NCBI RefSeq assembly: GCF_030645335.1
Contig: NZ_JAUSNH010000084.1
Coordinates: 1 to 40,968 of the forward strand
Direction: 5' to 3'
Source: Lacisediminimonas sp.
Lineage (GTDB): Bacteria > Pseudomonadota > Gammaproteobacteria > Burkholderiales > Burkholderiaceae_D
Length of the DNA stretch: 40,968 bases
Shown here: one piece after another, positions 34,790 through 40,968 of the stretch
Position numbering within the stretch: position 1 is the first letter of the stretch
Layout of the letters: each line of letters begins with the position of its first letter
Program-made: the position numbers and the translations under genes
Notes under the pieces: generated by a model
Told to the model about the DNA's origin: nothing
Database searches by the model: none
Seen by the model: only the letters and a program-made list of their open reading frames with translations

Positions 34790-35623
34790 TCAAAGGCGCG
34801 GTAACCTGTATTCGATATTTTGATCGGTCTGGTGCGCCAACTTTTGCCGCACTTGCTCGAAAAAGCAGACTGCGGCGCTGGCCGCAACGTTGAGTGACTC
34901 GACCGGACCCAAGTGCGGAATCGCGATCGATGCTGTTGTCAGCCCCATCAATTCATCCGACACGCCGCGCCCCTCGTGACCGAACAACCAGGCGACTTCA
35001 CCGTCTAGTTGAAGTTCATAAAGGCCAGCGCTGGCGTGCGAACTGGTGGCAAACGCGGGAATCTTTGCAGAGCGCAGGCTTGCCGCCAGGTCCACGTTCT
35101 CGTGGATCGTCAGCGCAAAGTGTGCGCCCATGCCCGCCCGCAAGACCTTGCTCGACCAGGCGAATGCCGTACCGGGTCCGCAACAGACGATGTCGATGCC
35201 CGCTGCCGCCGCACTGCGCAGGATCGACCCGACGTTGCCGGGGTCCTGCACATTGTCAAGCAACACGGCTGACCTGGTCAGCACCGGCGCCGGGCCTGGC
35301 ATCGGCGTGGCGATCACGAATAGCAGCTCAATGCCGTGTTCGACCTGGCTCAGTTGCCCGAACAGTCCATCGGCCAGCACCATGCAGCTCGCCCCCGCAT
35401 CGAGGCAGCGCGTGACGATGGCGTCGACTTCCGGATTGGCGCGCGCCGCCGCCCCCACCACGCACACTTCAGGCAAGCCGACCTGCTCCAGGTAAGCCTG
35501 GCACAGGTGGATGCCGTCGAGCAGGCATTGGCCGGCCTTCCTGCGCGCCTGCGTGCTCGACGCGAGTAGCCGCAAGGCCTTGTATTGCGCATTGTCGCGC
35601 GAGCTGATTGTTTTGGCGCTCAT
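34790..35623 (-). CDS. TrmH/SpoU-family RNA 2'-O-methyltransferase
   Basis: This 277-residue SPOUT methyltransferase has all three knot motifs: [22 protein letters not shown] (motif 1, with the catalytic Asn/Arg), [13 protein letters not shown] (motif 2) and [22 protein letters not shown] (motif 3). An N-terminal substrate-binding domain of about 110 residues precedes them. It methylates rRNA or tRNA ribose using S-adenosylmethionine; the exact nucleotide is not deducible. It overlaps the rnhB stop as ATGA and ends the outer-membrane biogenesis cluster, facing the LRR gene tail to tail. Confidence 0.9.
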   Translation of the reverse strand: MSAKTISSRDNAQYKALRLLASSTQARRKAGQCLLDGIHLCQAYLEQVGLPEVCVVGAAARANPEVDAIVTRCLDAGASCMVLADGLFGQLSQVEHGIELLFVIATPMPGPAPVLTRSAVLLDNVQDPGNVGSILRSAAAAGIDIVCCGPGTAFAWSSKVLRAGMGAHFALTIHENVDLAASLRSAKIPAFATSSHASAGLYELQLDGEVAWLFGHEGRGVSDELMGLTTASIAIPHLGPVESLNVAASAAVCFFEQVRQKLAHQTDQNIEYRLPRL

Positions 35624-36276
35624 TGTCCAGGCTCCTGCTTGATGTCGGCCCGCGCGCGCATGGCGGCTTCCAGCACCGCCCTGACCGGCGCATACGACTT
35701 GCGGTGCACCGGAGACGCGCCATGCTGCGCCAGGCGCGCCAGGTGCAGCGCGGTCGGATAGCCCTTGTGCTGGTCGAAACCGTAGAGCGGGTATTCCAGA
35801 TGCAACGCTTGAAGCGCAGCATCGCGCGAGGTCTTGGCCAGGATCGATGCGGCGGAAATGGCGGGAATCAGGTCGTCACCACCCACGATCGCCTCGCTCG
35901 GCACACTGAGCACAGGACAGCGGTTGCCATCGATCAGCGCCAGTGACGGTGTCACGCAGAGGCCCTCGATCGCACGGCGCATGGCCAGCATGCTGGCTTG
36001 CAGGATATTAAAACGATCGATTTCGGCTTCGGAACATTCAGCCACGCACCAGGCTATCGCGCAGGCCCGTATCTGCAGGGCCAGTTCTTCGCGGCGCTCG
36101 GCGCTGAGCTTCTTGGAGTCACGCAGCCCGTCGATGGGGCGCTCGGGATCGAGGATGACGGCAGCCGCATAGACCGGCCCCGCCAATGGCCCGCGGCCGG
36201 CCTCATCGACGCCGCAGACCAGGCGGTCGCCGCGGTCGAACAAGGATAATCCCAACGTAGCGGAGCGGCTCTTCAT
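35620..36276 (-). CDS. rnhB: Ribonuclease HII
   Basis: This 218-residue enzyme removes ribonucleotides misincorporated in DNA and RNA primers. The N-terminus has [15 protein letters not shown] with catalytic D24 and E25, and further acidic residues appear in ALIDGN and [13 protein letters not shown]. The position directly after lpxB and before a SpoU methyltransferase is the normal order in betaproteobacteria. It starts 26 bp after the lpxB stop and overlaps the methyltransferase by four bases. Confidence 0.96.
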   Translation of the reverse strand: MKSRSATLGLSLFDRGDRLVCGVDEAGRGPLAGPVYAAAVILDPERPIDGLRDSKKLSAERREELALQIRACAIAWCVAECSEAEIDRFNILQASMLAMRRAIEGLCVTPSLALIDGNRCPVLSVPSEAIVGGDDLIPAISAASILAKTSRDAALQALHLEYPLYGFDQHKGYPTALHLARLAQHGASPVHRKSYAPVRAVLEAAMRARADIKQEPGQ

Positions 36277-36302
36277 GGTGTTGGCACCTGGTGGTTGATC
36301 GC

Positions 36303-37484
36303 TTATCGCTTGCCAGCTGGCGCGACCGGATGCGCAGCCATCACGTCCAGCACCGCTTGCGCACTCAGGCTTGCCGTATTGCGCAACAAATCATGATGCA
36401 TCATCGTGAAGCGGTCCTGCAGGCGGGTGCGCAGGCTTTGGTCGTCAAGCTGGCGTGACAGCGCGTTGGCAATCGCCAGCGGCGTGGCGGCATGCTGCAG
36501 CAGTTCCGGCACAACGAATTCACGCGCCAATATGTTGGGCAAGCCGACCCACGGCTGGTAGCCCATGTGACGCAATACCTGCCACGACGCCGCCATCATC
36601 TTGTAGGCGATCACCATCGGCTTCTTGAACAAGGCCACTTCCAGCGTTGCCGTGCCGGAAGCAACCAGCACGGCGTCGGCGGCGGCAATTGCGCGATGGG
36701 ACTGGCCATCGAGGATGGTGAGCGGCACATCCGACAGTCCCGCCTGTTGCAGCAACTGGCGGAAATAGCTGGCCTGTACTGCGCCCGCCATCGGTGCGAT
36801 CACTTGCAACTTCTGGTCGCGCTGCAACAGCAAGGCTGCTGCCTGCACGAAAGTCACGGCGTTGTAGCGCAGCTCGGACATGCGGCTGCCGGGCAGGATC
36901 GCCAGCACGCTGGCATCGGCAGCCAGTCCCAGTTGCGCACGGGCGGCGGCGCAGTCGGGCTCCATCGGGATGACTTCCGCCAACGGATGGCCGACATAGG
37001 TGACCGGCACGCCGGCCTTGCGGTAAATCTCTTCTTCGAATGGAAAGACCACCAGCATGTGCGACACGGCACGGGCGATTTTCTTTATCCGTCCGCCGCG
37101 CCAGGCCCAGATCGACGGGCTGATGAAGTGCACGGTCGGTATGCCGGCCGCGCGCAGTTGCGTTTCCAGCCCGAGGTTGAAATCCGGCGCGTCCACGCCA
37201 ACGAATACGGCCGGCCGTTCTTGCAGCAAGCTGTCGCGCAAGCGGACCTGTATGCTTTTGATTTCGCGATAATGCGCCAGGACTTCGAACAGACCGCGCA
37301 CTGCCAGCTTGTCCATGGGCACGTCGCTGTGGAAGCCCCAGCGCGCCATCTCGGGGCCGCCAATGCCATGCAGCCGGGCATCGGGCAGCAGCGGCCGCAG
37401 GCCTGACAACATCCGTCCCGCCAGCAGGTCGCCCGATGTTTCACCGGCAACCATCGCAATCGACACGGGCGGATGCGGCGTCAT
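36303..37484 (-). CDS. lpxB: Lipid-A-disaccharide synthase
   Basis: This 393-residue GT-B glycosyltransferase condenses UDP-2,3-diacylglucosamine with lipid X at the inner membrane. It carries the family start [19 protein letters not shown] and the motifs [27 protein letters not shown] and [13 protein letters not shown]. The ATG at 37484 is chosen because the conserved N-terminus begins about ten residues later; the frame is open upstream to 37604 but overlaps lpxA. It follows lpxA by 28 bp in the normal order. Confidence 0.96.
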   Translation of the reverse strand: MTPHPPVSIAMVAGETSGDLLAGRMLSGLRPLLPDARLHGIGGPEMARWGFHSDVPMDKLAVRGLFEVLAHYREIKSIQVRLRDSLLQERPAVFVGVDAPDFNLGLETQLRAAGIPTVHFISPSIWAWRGGRIKKIARAVSHMLVVFPFEEEIYRKAGVPVTYVGHPLAEVIPMEPDCAAARAQLGLAADASVLAILPGSRMSELRYNAVTFVQAAALLLQRDQKLQVIAPMAGAVQASYFRQLLQQAGLSDVPLTILDGQSHRAIAAADAVLVASGTATLEVALFKKPMVIAYKMMAASWQVLRHMGYQPWVGLPNILAREFVVPELLQHAATPLAIANALSRQLDDQSLRTRLQDRFTMMHHDLLRNTASLSAQAVLDVMAAHPVAPAGKR

Positions 37485-37512
37485 CCGCGTGGAAAAGGGA
37501 CGCCCCGCCCGG

Positions 37513-38301
37513 TCAGCGGACAATGCCACGGCTTGCACTGTCCAGGAACTGGCGCAACGCAAGAATATGCGGCGCTGCCGCGAGGTTGGCGGCGGCCTCG
37601 GCATCGAGTGCCGTCTTGGCCTCTTCCAGCGTCAGGCTCGATTTGTACAGCAGACGATAAGCAGTTCGTATGCCTTGTATTTCATCCGGCGAAAAGCCGC
37701 GCCGGCGCAGGCCCTCGACATTGATGCCGCGCGGCGCGACCGGACTGCCGCCGGCAAGCACGAACGGCGGCACGTCCTGGCTCAGGCTGGCGTTCATGCC
37801 CACGAAAGCGTGCGCACCGATCTTGCAGAACTGATGCACCGCCGCGAAACCGGACAGGATAGCGTGGTCGCCCACATGCACATGGCCTGCGAGTGTGGCG
37901 TTGTTGGAGAAAATCGTGTGGCTGCCGACCTGGCAATCATGCGCCAGGTGTACATAGGCGAGTATCCAGTTGTCGTTGCCCAGCCGGGTAACACTGGCGT
38001 CCTGCACGGTGCCGGTATTGAACGAGCAGAATTCGCGGATGGTGTTGCGGTCGCCGATTTCGAGCCGGGTATCTTCGCCGGCGTATTTCTTGTCCTGCGG
38101 CGCTGCGCCCAGCGAACAGAATTGATAGATCACGTTGTCGCGGCCGATCGTGGTGTGCCCTTCTATCACCACATGCGGGCCGACGCGGGTGCCGGCGCCG
38201 ATCGTGACATGGGGACCGATGATGCTGTAGGGCCCGACTTGCACAGTGGGGTCCAGGTTTGCATCGGGGTCGACAATTGCTGTCGGGTGAATGCCGCTCA
38301 T
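37513..38301 (-). CDS. lpxA: UDP-N-acetylglucosamine O-acyltransferase
   Basis: This 262-residue trimeric left-handed beta-helix enzyme performs the first acylation of lipid A synthesis. Hexapeptide repeats start at [13 protein letters not shown]. The catalytic histidine lies in [13 protein letters not shown], and [36 protein letters not shown] is the typical C-terminal entry. Acyl-ACP is the donor. The gap of 133 bp upstream to fabZ is unusually long for this cluster and carries repeats (38379-38430). Confidence 0.97.
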   Translation of the reverse strand: MSGIHPTAIVDPDANLDPTVQVGPYSIIGPHVTIGAGTRVGPHVVIEGHTTIGRDNVIYQFCSLGAAPQDKKYAGEDTRLEIGDRNTIREFCSFNTGTVQDASVTRLGNDNWILAYVHLAHDCQVGSHTIFSNNATLAGHVHVGDHAILSGFAAVHQFCKIGAHAFVGMNASLSQDVPPFVLAGGSPVAPRGINVEGLRRRGFSPDEIQGIRTAYRLLYKSSLTLEEAKTALDAEAAANLAAAPHILALRQFLDSASRGIVR

Positions 38302-38378
38302 TGCTGTTCCATTACTCGAATACTTCGTTGCCGCAAAGCGTCAGCGGCATGCCGCGAATATGCCCTTGCACACCAGGG

Positions 38379-38430
38379 ATCACGCGATTAAGTGATAGCG
38401 TGATTATTACGTGATTTATTACGTGATTAC
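38379..38430. repeat. Short GTGATTATTAC repeats and hairpin between fabZ and lpxA
   Basis: GTGATTATTAC (38400-38410), GTGATTTATTAC (38411-38422) and GTGATTAC (38423-38430) are imperfect tandem copies. They adjoin an inverted repeat of seven bases (ATCACGC at 38379-38385, GCGTGAT at 38398-38404). The AT-rich block is unlike its GC-rich surroundings. It could slow or process the transcript between fabZ and lpxA. Confidence 0.6.
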
Positions 38431-38434
38431 GCGA

Positions 38435-38917
38435 TCATGCCGCAGGTTGGCTGGCGTCGCGCGCGCTGCGCATCGTGCACATCAGGTCGGCTTCGACTGC
38501 GGTGTGGCCGTCGACCGTGCCGCGCGCCGTATATTTGTAGATGCCGCGCGATGCGCGCACCAGCGCCACTTCCATGCGCAACTGGTCGCCCGGCTGCACC
38601 GGCCGCTTGAAGCGGGCATTGTCGATGCCGGCAAAGTACACGACAGAATTCTCGTCCGGCTTGTGGCCCATGGACAGGAATGACAGGAGCGCGGCGGTCT
38701 GCGCCAGGGCTTCGATCATCATCACGCCCGGCATCACCGGCTTGTGCGGGAAATGGCCGTTGAAGAATTCTTCGTTGATCGTCACGTTCTTGATGGCGAC
38801 GATGGTCTTGCCCGACTCCCAGTCCAGCACACGGTCAACCAGCAGCAGCGGATAGCGGTGCGGGAGGTATTCCTTGATCTGGTTGATGTCCAGGGTCTTC
38901 ATTTCTTGCGCTTGCAT
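38435..38917 (-). CDS. fabZ: 3-hydroxyacyl-[acyl-carrier-protein] dehydratase
   Basis: This 160-residue hot-dog-fold dehydratase of fatty acid synthesis has [16 protein letters not shown] and [21 protein letters not shown], the latter containing the catalytic histidine and helix. It removes water from 3-hydroxyacyl-ACP and competes with lpxA/lpxD for substrate. The start is either ATG 38917 (one base after the lpxD stop) or ATG 38899, and neither has a strong ribosome site. The first is annotated on the basis of close coupling. Confidence 0.96.
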   Translation of the reverse strand: MQAQEMKTLDINQIKEYLPHRYPLLLVDRVLDWESGKTIVAIKNVTINEEFFNGHFPHKPVMPGVMMIEALAQTAALLSFLSMGHKPDENSVVYFAGIDNARFKRPVQPGDQLRMEVALVRASRGIYKYTARGTVDGHTAVEADLMCTMRSARDASQPAA

Positions 38918-38918
38918 G

Positions 38919-39977
38919 TCAGGTTTCTTCTTTCTTTGCTTTGATTTCCTTCACCGCCTTTTCCAGCTCCCGTACCTTGTCCCGCATCGATTCGAGATTG
39001 CGTACGATGGCTGCGCTCTTTTCCCAATCCGCGTTTTTCGCCAGCGGATAGAACCCGGTGTACTGCCCTGCCTCGTGCAGCGAACGCGACACCAGGCTAC
39101 CGGACGAGACGTGCACGTTGTCGGCTATCGTCAGGTGGCCCAGCACCATGGCGGCACCGCCAAACGTACAGTGCTTGCCGATGGTCGCGCTGCCGGCCAC
39201 GCCGACGCAACCGGCCATGGCAGTATGCGCGCCAATATGGCAGTTGTGGGCGATCTGAATCTGGTTGTCGAGCTTGACGCCGTCTTCGATCACGGTATCG
39301 GCCAGCGCTCCGCGGTCGATCGTGGTGTTGGACCCGACCTGTACATCGTCGCCCAGCACCACCCGGCCAGTTTGCGGAATCTTGATCCAGGCGCCGGCAT
39401 CGCTGGCGAAACCGAAACCATCGCCACCGATCACCGCGCCGGAATGGACAATGCCGCGCTCACCGATCTGGCAGCGGGCATGGAAGGTGACGCGGGCAAA
39501 AAAATGCGTGCCGCGGCCAATGCGCGCATCACGGCCGATAAAGCAGCCACTGTCCAGCACGCAATCGTCGGCGACCTCGGCGCCTGCCTCGATCGTCACA
39601 TGCGGCCCGATACAAGCGGTGGCGGCGACGCGGGCGGCAGGATCGACTGCGGCAGTGGGATGGATGCCGGGGACAATCGGCACGGCATTGCATGCAGCAA
39701 AATATTGCGCGGCGCGGGCGAACCAGGCGTAGGGGTTGGGCGTCAACACGCGCGCGCCGGTGTAGGCGGCGCCGACCGCTTCACTGTCGGCGGCGGTCAT
39801 GACCAGCACCGACGCCCGGCAGGAACGCGCCTGCTCGCGGAACTTGCGATTGGAAAGGAAAGCGACCTGCGAGGCGTCAGCAATGTCGATTGGCGCGATG
39901 CCGGCCACCGGCAGCGCGGGGCTGCCGACCAGCTCTCCGCCCAGGCGCCCAACCAGTTCTCCGATACTTGTGCTCAT
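38919..39977 (-). CDS. lpxD: UDP-3-O-acylglucosamine N-acyltransferase
   Basis: This 352-residue protein has an N-terminal uridine-binding domain (residues 1-100). It is followed by a left-handed beta-helix of hexapeptide repeats with the catalytic histidine in [16 protein letters not shown]-terminal helix ([22 protein letters not shown]) ends the chain. It carries out the third step of lipid A synthesis. It lies 24 bp after skp and one base before fabZ. Confidence 0.97.
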   Translation of the reverse strand: MSTSIGELVGRLGGELVGSPALPVAGIAPIDIADASQVAFLSNRKFREQARSCRASVLVMTAADSEAVGAAYTGARVLTPNPYAWFARAAQYFAACNAVPIVPGIHPTAAVDPAARVAATACIGPHVTIEAGAEVADDCVLDSGCFIGRDARIGRGTHFFARVTFHARCQIGERGIVHSGAVIGGDGFGFASDAGAWIKIPQTGRVVLGDDVQVGSNTTIDRGALADTVIEDGVKLDNQIQIAHNCHIGAHTAMAGCVGVAGSATIGKHCTFGGAAMVLGHLTIADNVHVSSGSLVSRSLHEAGQYTGFYPLAKNADWEKSAAIVRNLESMRDKVRELEKAVKEIKAKKEET

Positions 39978-40001
39978 CGTCGCCTGTAACGGGCCAAGCC
40001 C

Positions 40002-40520
40002 TTATTTGGCGTTGTTCAGCGCCTTGATCACTTTGTCAGTGATGTCGATACGCGGACTTGCGTAGACTGCTTCCTGGAACACGATATCGAACTTTTCGGC
40101 TTCGGCAATCTGCTTGATCACCCGATTGGCGCGCTCGAGCACGGCGGACAACTCTTCGTTGCGGCGCTGGTTCAGGTCTTCGCGGAATTCACGTTGCTTG
40201 CGCTGGAAATCCTTGTCCAGGTCGGACAGTTCGCGTTGGCGTCGAACACGATCGGACTCCGACAGTACCGGCGCATCCTTGTCGAGCTTGTCCGACAGGC
40301 TCTTGATGCGCGTAGCCAGGTCCTGCAATTCCTTGTCGCGCTTGGAAAACTCTTGCTCGATCTTGGCGGTGGCGATTTTGGCGGGTGTGGCATCGCGGAA
40401 AATCCGCTCTGTGCTGACGAAGCCGATCCGCCCCGCGTCCTGAGCCACTGCCTCAGTCCACAGAAAGGCAGTTGCAGCGAAAACCGCGAACAACTTCAGG
40501 ATGCTATGCGATGACTTCAA
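40002..40520 (-). CDS. skp: OmpH/Skp-family periplasmic chaperone
   Basis: This 172-residue protein has a signal peptide ending TEAVA-QDAG. The mature chain starts RIGFVSTERIFRDATPAK, followed by a long coiled coil (ELQDLATRIKSLSDKLDKDAPVLSESDRVRRQRELSDLDKDFQRKQREF) that forms the Skp tentacles. It ends FDIVFQEAVYASPRIDITDKVIKALN, packing in the trimer body. It protects unfolded outer-membrane proteins on their way to BamA, encoded 63 bp upstream. Confidence 0.95.
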   Translation of the reverse strand: MKSSHSILKLFAVFAATAFLWTEAVAQDAGRIGFVSTERIFRDATPAKIATAKIEQEFSKRDKELQDLATRIKSLSDKLDKDAPVLSESDRVRRQRELSDLDKDFQRKQREFREDLNQRRNEELSAVLERANRVIKQIAEAEKFDIVFQEAVYASPRIDITDKVIKALNNAK

Positions 40521-40583
40521 GATTTTCTCCGTATCAATTTCAATTGCTGTGTTCGATGAGTTGGTTTCAGCTTGGGGTCCAGG

Positions 40584-40968
40584 TCAGAAACCGGTGCCTA
40601 GCTGGAACTGGAAGGCCTGGGTCCGATCGTTGGTTTTCGAGTTCAGCGGCTTGCCGAAGCTCAGCTTCAGCGGTCCGACCGGCGAAATCCAGCTGATGCC
40701 CAATCCGACAGAATAGCGCAGGTTGCTGACATTGATCTTTTCGCCTGCATCGAGGTTGAATACCTGGCCGGCGTCGAAGAACGTAAACCAGCGCAGGGTC
40801 CGGTCTGCGCCAGGCATCGGGAACTGCAATTCCGCATTGGCGATCAGGCGTGCCTGGCCACCGGTCGGGTCGACGCCGGCGACCGGGCGCCCTTGCAGCG
40901 TCGAGCCGGAGCATCCGCGCACCGAGCCGCTGCCGCCGGCATAGTAAGTCTTGAACACCGGATAGATC
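40584..40968 (-). CDS. bamA: BamA outer-membrane assembly factor, 3' part
   Basis: These are the last 127 residues of BamA, with the 5' part beyond the right edge. They cover the barrel end: the loop 6 region (TYYAGGSGSVRGCSG), FFDAGQVFN, the NLRYSVGLGISWISPVGPLKLSFGKPLN strands and the C-terminal FQFQLGTGF, whose terminal phenylalanine is the usual beta-signal. BamA inserts outer-membrane proteins. The loop 6 motif normally reads VRGF or VRGY; here it is VRGC (TGC at 40911-40913). The position before skp is canonical. Confidence 0.93.
   Translation of the reverse strand, partial: IYPVFKTYYAGGSGSVRGCSGSTLQGRPVAGVDPTGGQARLIANAELQFPMPGADRTLRWFTFFDAGQVFNLDAGEKINVSNLRYSVGLGISWISPVGPLKLSFGKPLNSKTNDRTQAFQFQLGTGF

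Noticed and set aside
37309-38391. 360-codon open frame opposite lpxB/lpxA
   Set aside because: It spans the reverse strand of two recognised lipid A genes and their junction.
1-40968. Insertion sequences, prophage genes, CRISPR arrays, tRNA or rRNA genes
   Set aside because: No transposase or integrase motifs, regular spacer repeats or cloverleaf-like segments were recognised on either strand.

Overview
This window looks like chromosomal DNA of a GC-rich betaproteobacterium, probably Burkholderiales and plausibly Oxalobacteraceae. The basis is the bamA-skp-lpxD-fabZ-lpxA-lpxB-rnhB-trmH gene order, a FisR-type sulfide regulon, Liv-type transport and molybdenum-hydroxylase clusters. The taxonomic call is inference from gene content; no rRNA is present.

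Layout, left to right. 2-1392: the 3' end of an Hsp70-like (YegD-type) gene, then a DUF2892 membrane peptide and an AhpD/CMD-family protein. 1462-7418 (minus): a sulfide-oxidation locus made of fisR (sigma54 activator), a persulfide dioxygenase, a DUF442-sulfide:quinone oxidoreductase fusion and a SulP transporter. A complete sigma54 promoter (-24/-12 element, IHF-like site, palindromic activator sites) lies between fisR and the dioxygenase. 7623-13570 (minus): a coxS-L-M-D-E cluster encoding a form II CO-dehydrogenase-like molybdenum hydroxylase with its MoxR ATPase and VWA maturation proteins. 14108-15013: an EamA/DMT transporter, with a strong hairpin after it.

15109-22016 (minus): a heavy-metal RND efflux operon comprising a CzcI-like His-rich peptide, a TolC-family protein, an uncharacterised anchored periplasmic protein, an adaptor, an RND pump with an atypical AIGELVDDA transmembrane motif, and a small periplasmic protein. 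The uncharacterised protein and the adaptor share an identical 12-residue peptide at their predicted mature N-termini.

22139-33512: two divergent units around a TetR gene. Leftward is a second three-subunit molybdenum hydroxylase (FAD, 2Fe-2S, Mo), preceded by a short overlapping leader ORF with a strong Shine-Dalgarno. Rightward are TetR, a VOC-fold protein, a flavin monooxygenase resembling 2,6-dihydroxypyridine 3-hydroxylase, and a complete Liv-type ABC importer. Together they look like an uptake and ring-hydroxylation pathway for a small, possibly N-heteroaromatic, acid. The substrate cannot be read from the sequence.

33602-34642 is an orphan leucine-rich-repeat protein with a TTG start. 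34790-40968 (minus) is the conserved outer-membrane and lipid A biogenesis cluster, running off the right edge inside bamA. No tRNA, rRNA, CRISPR array, transposase or phage gene was recognised.
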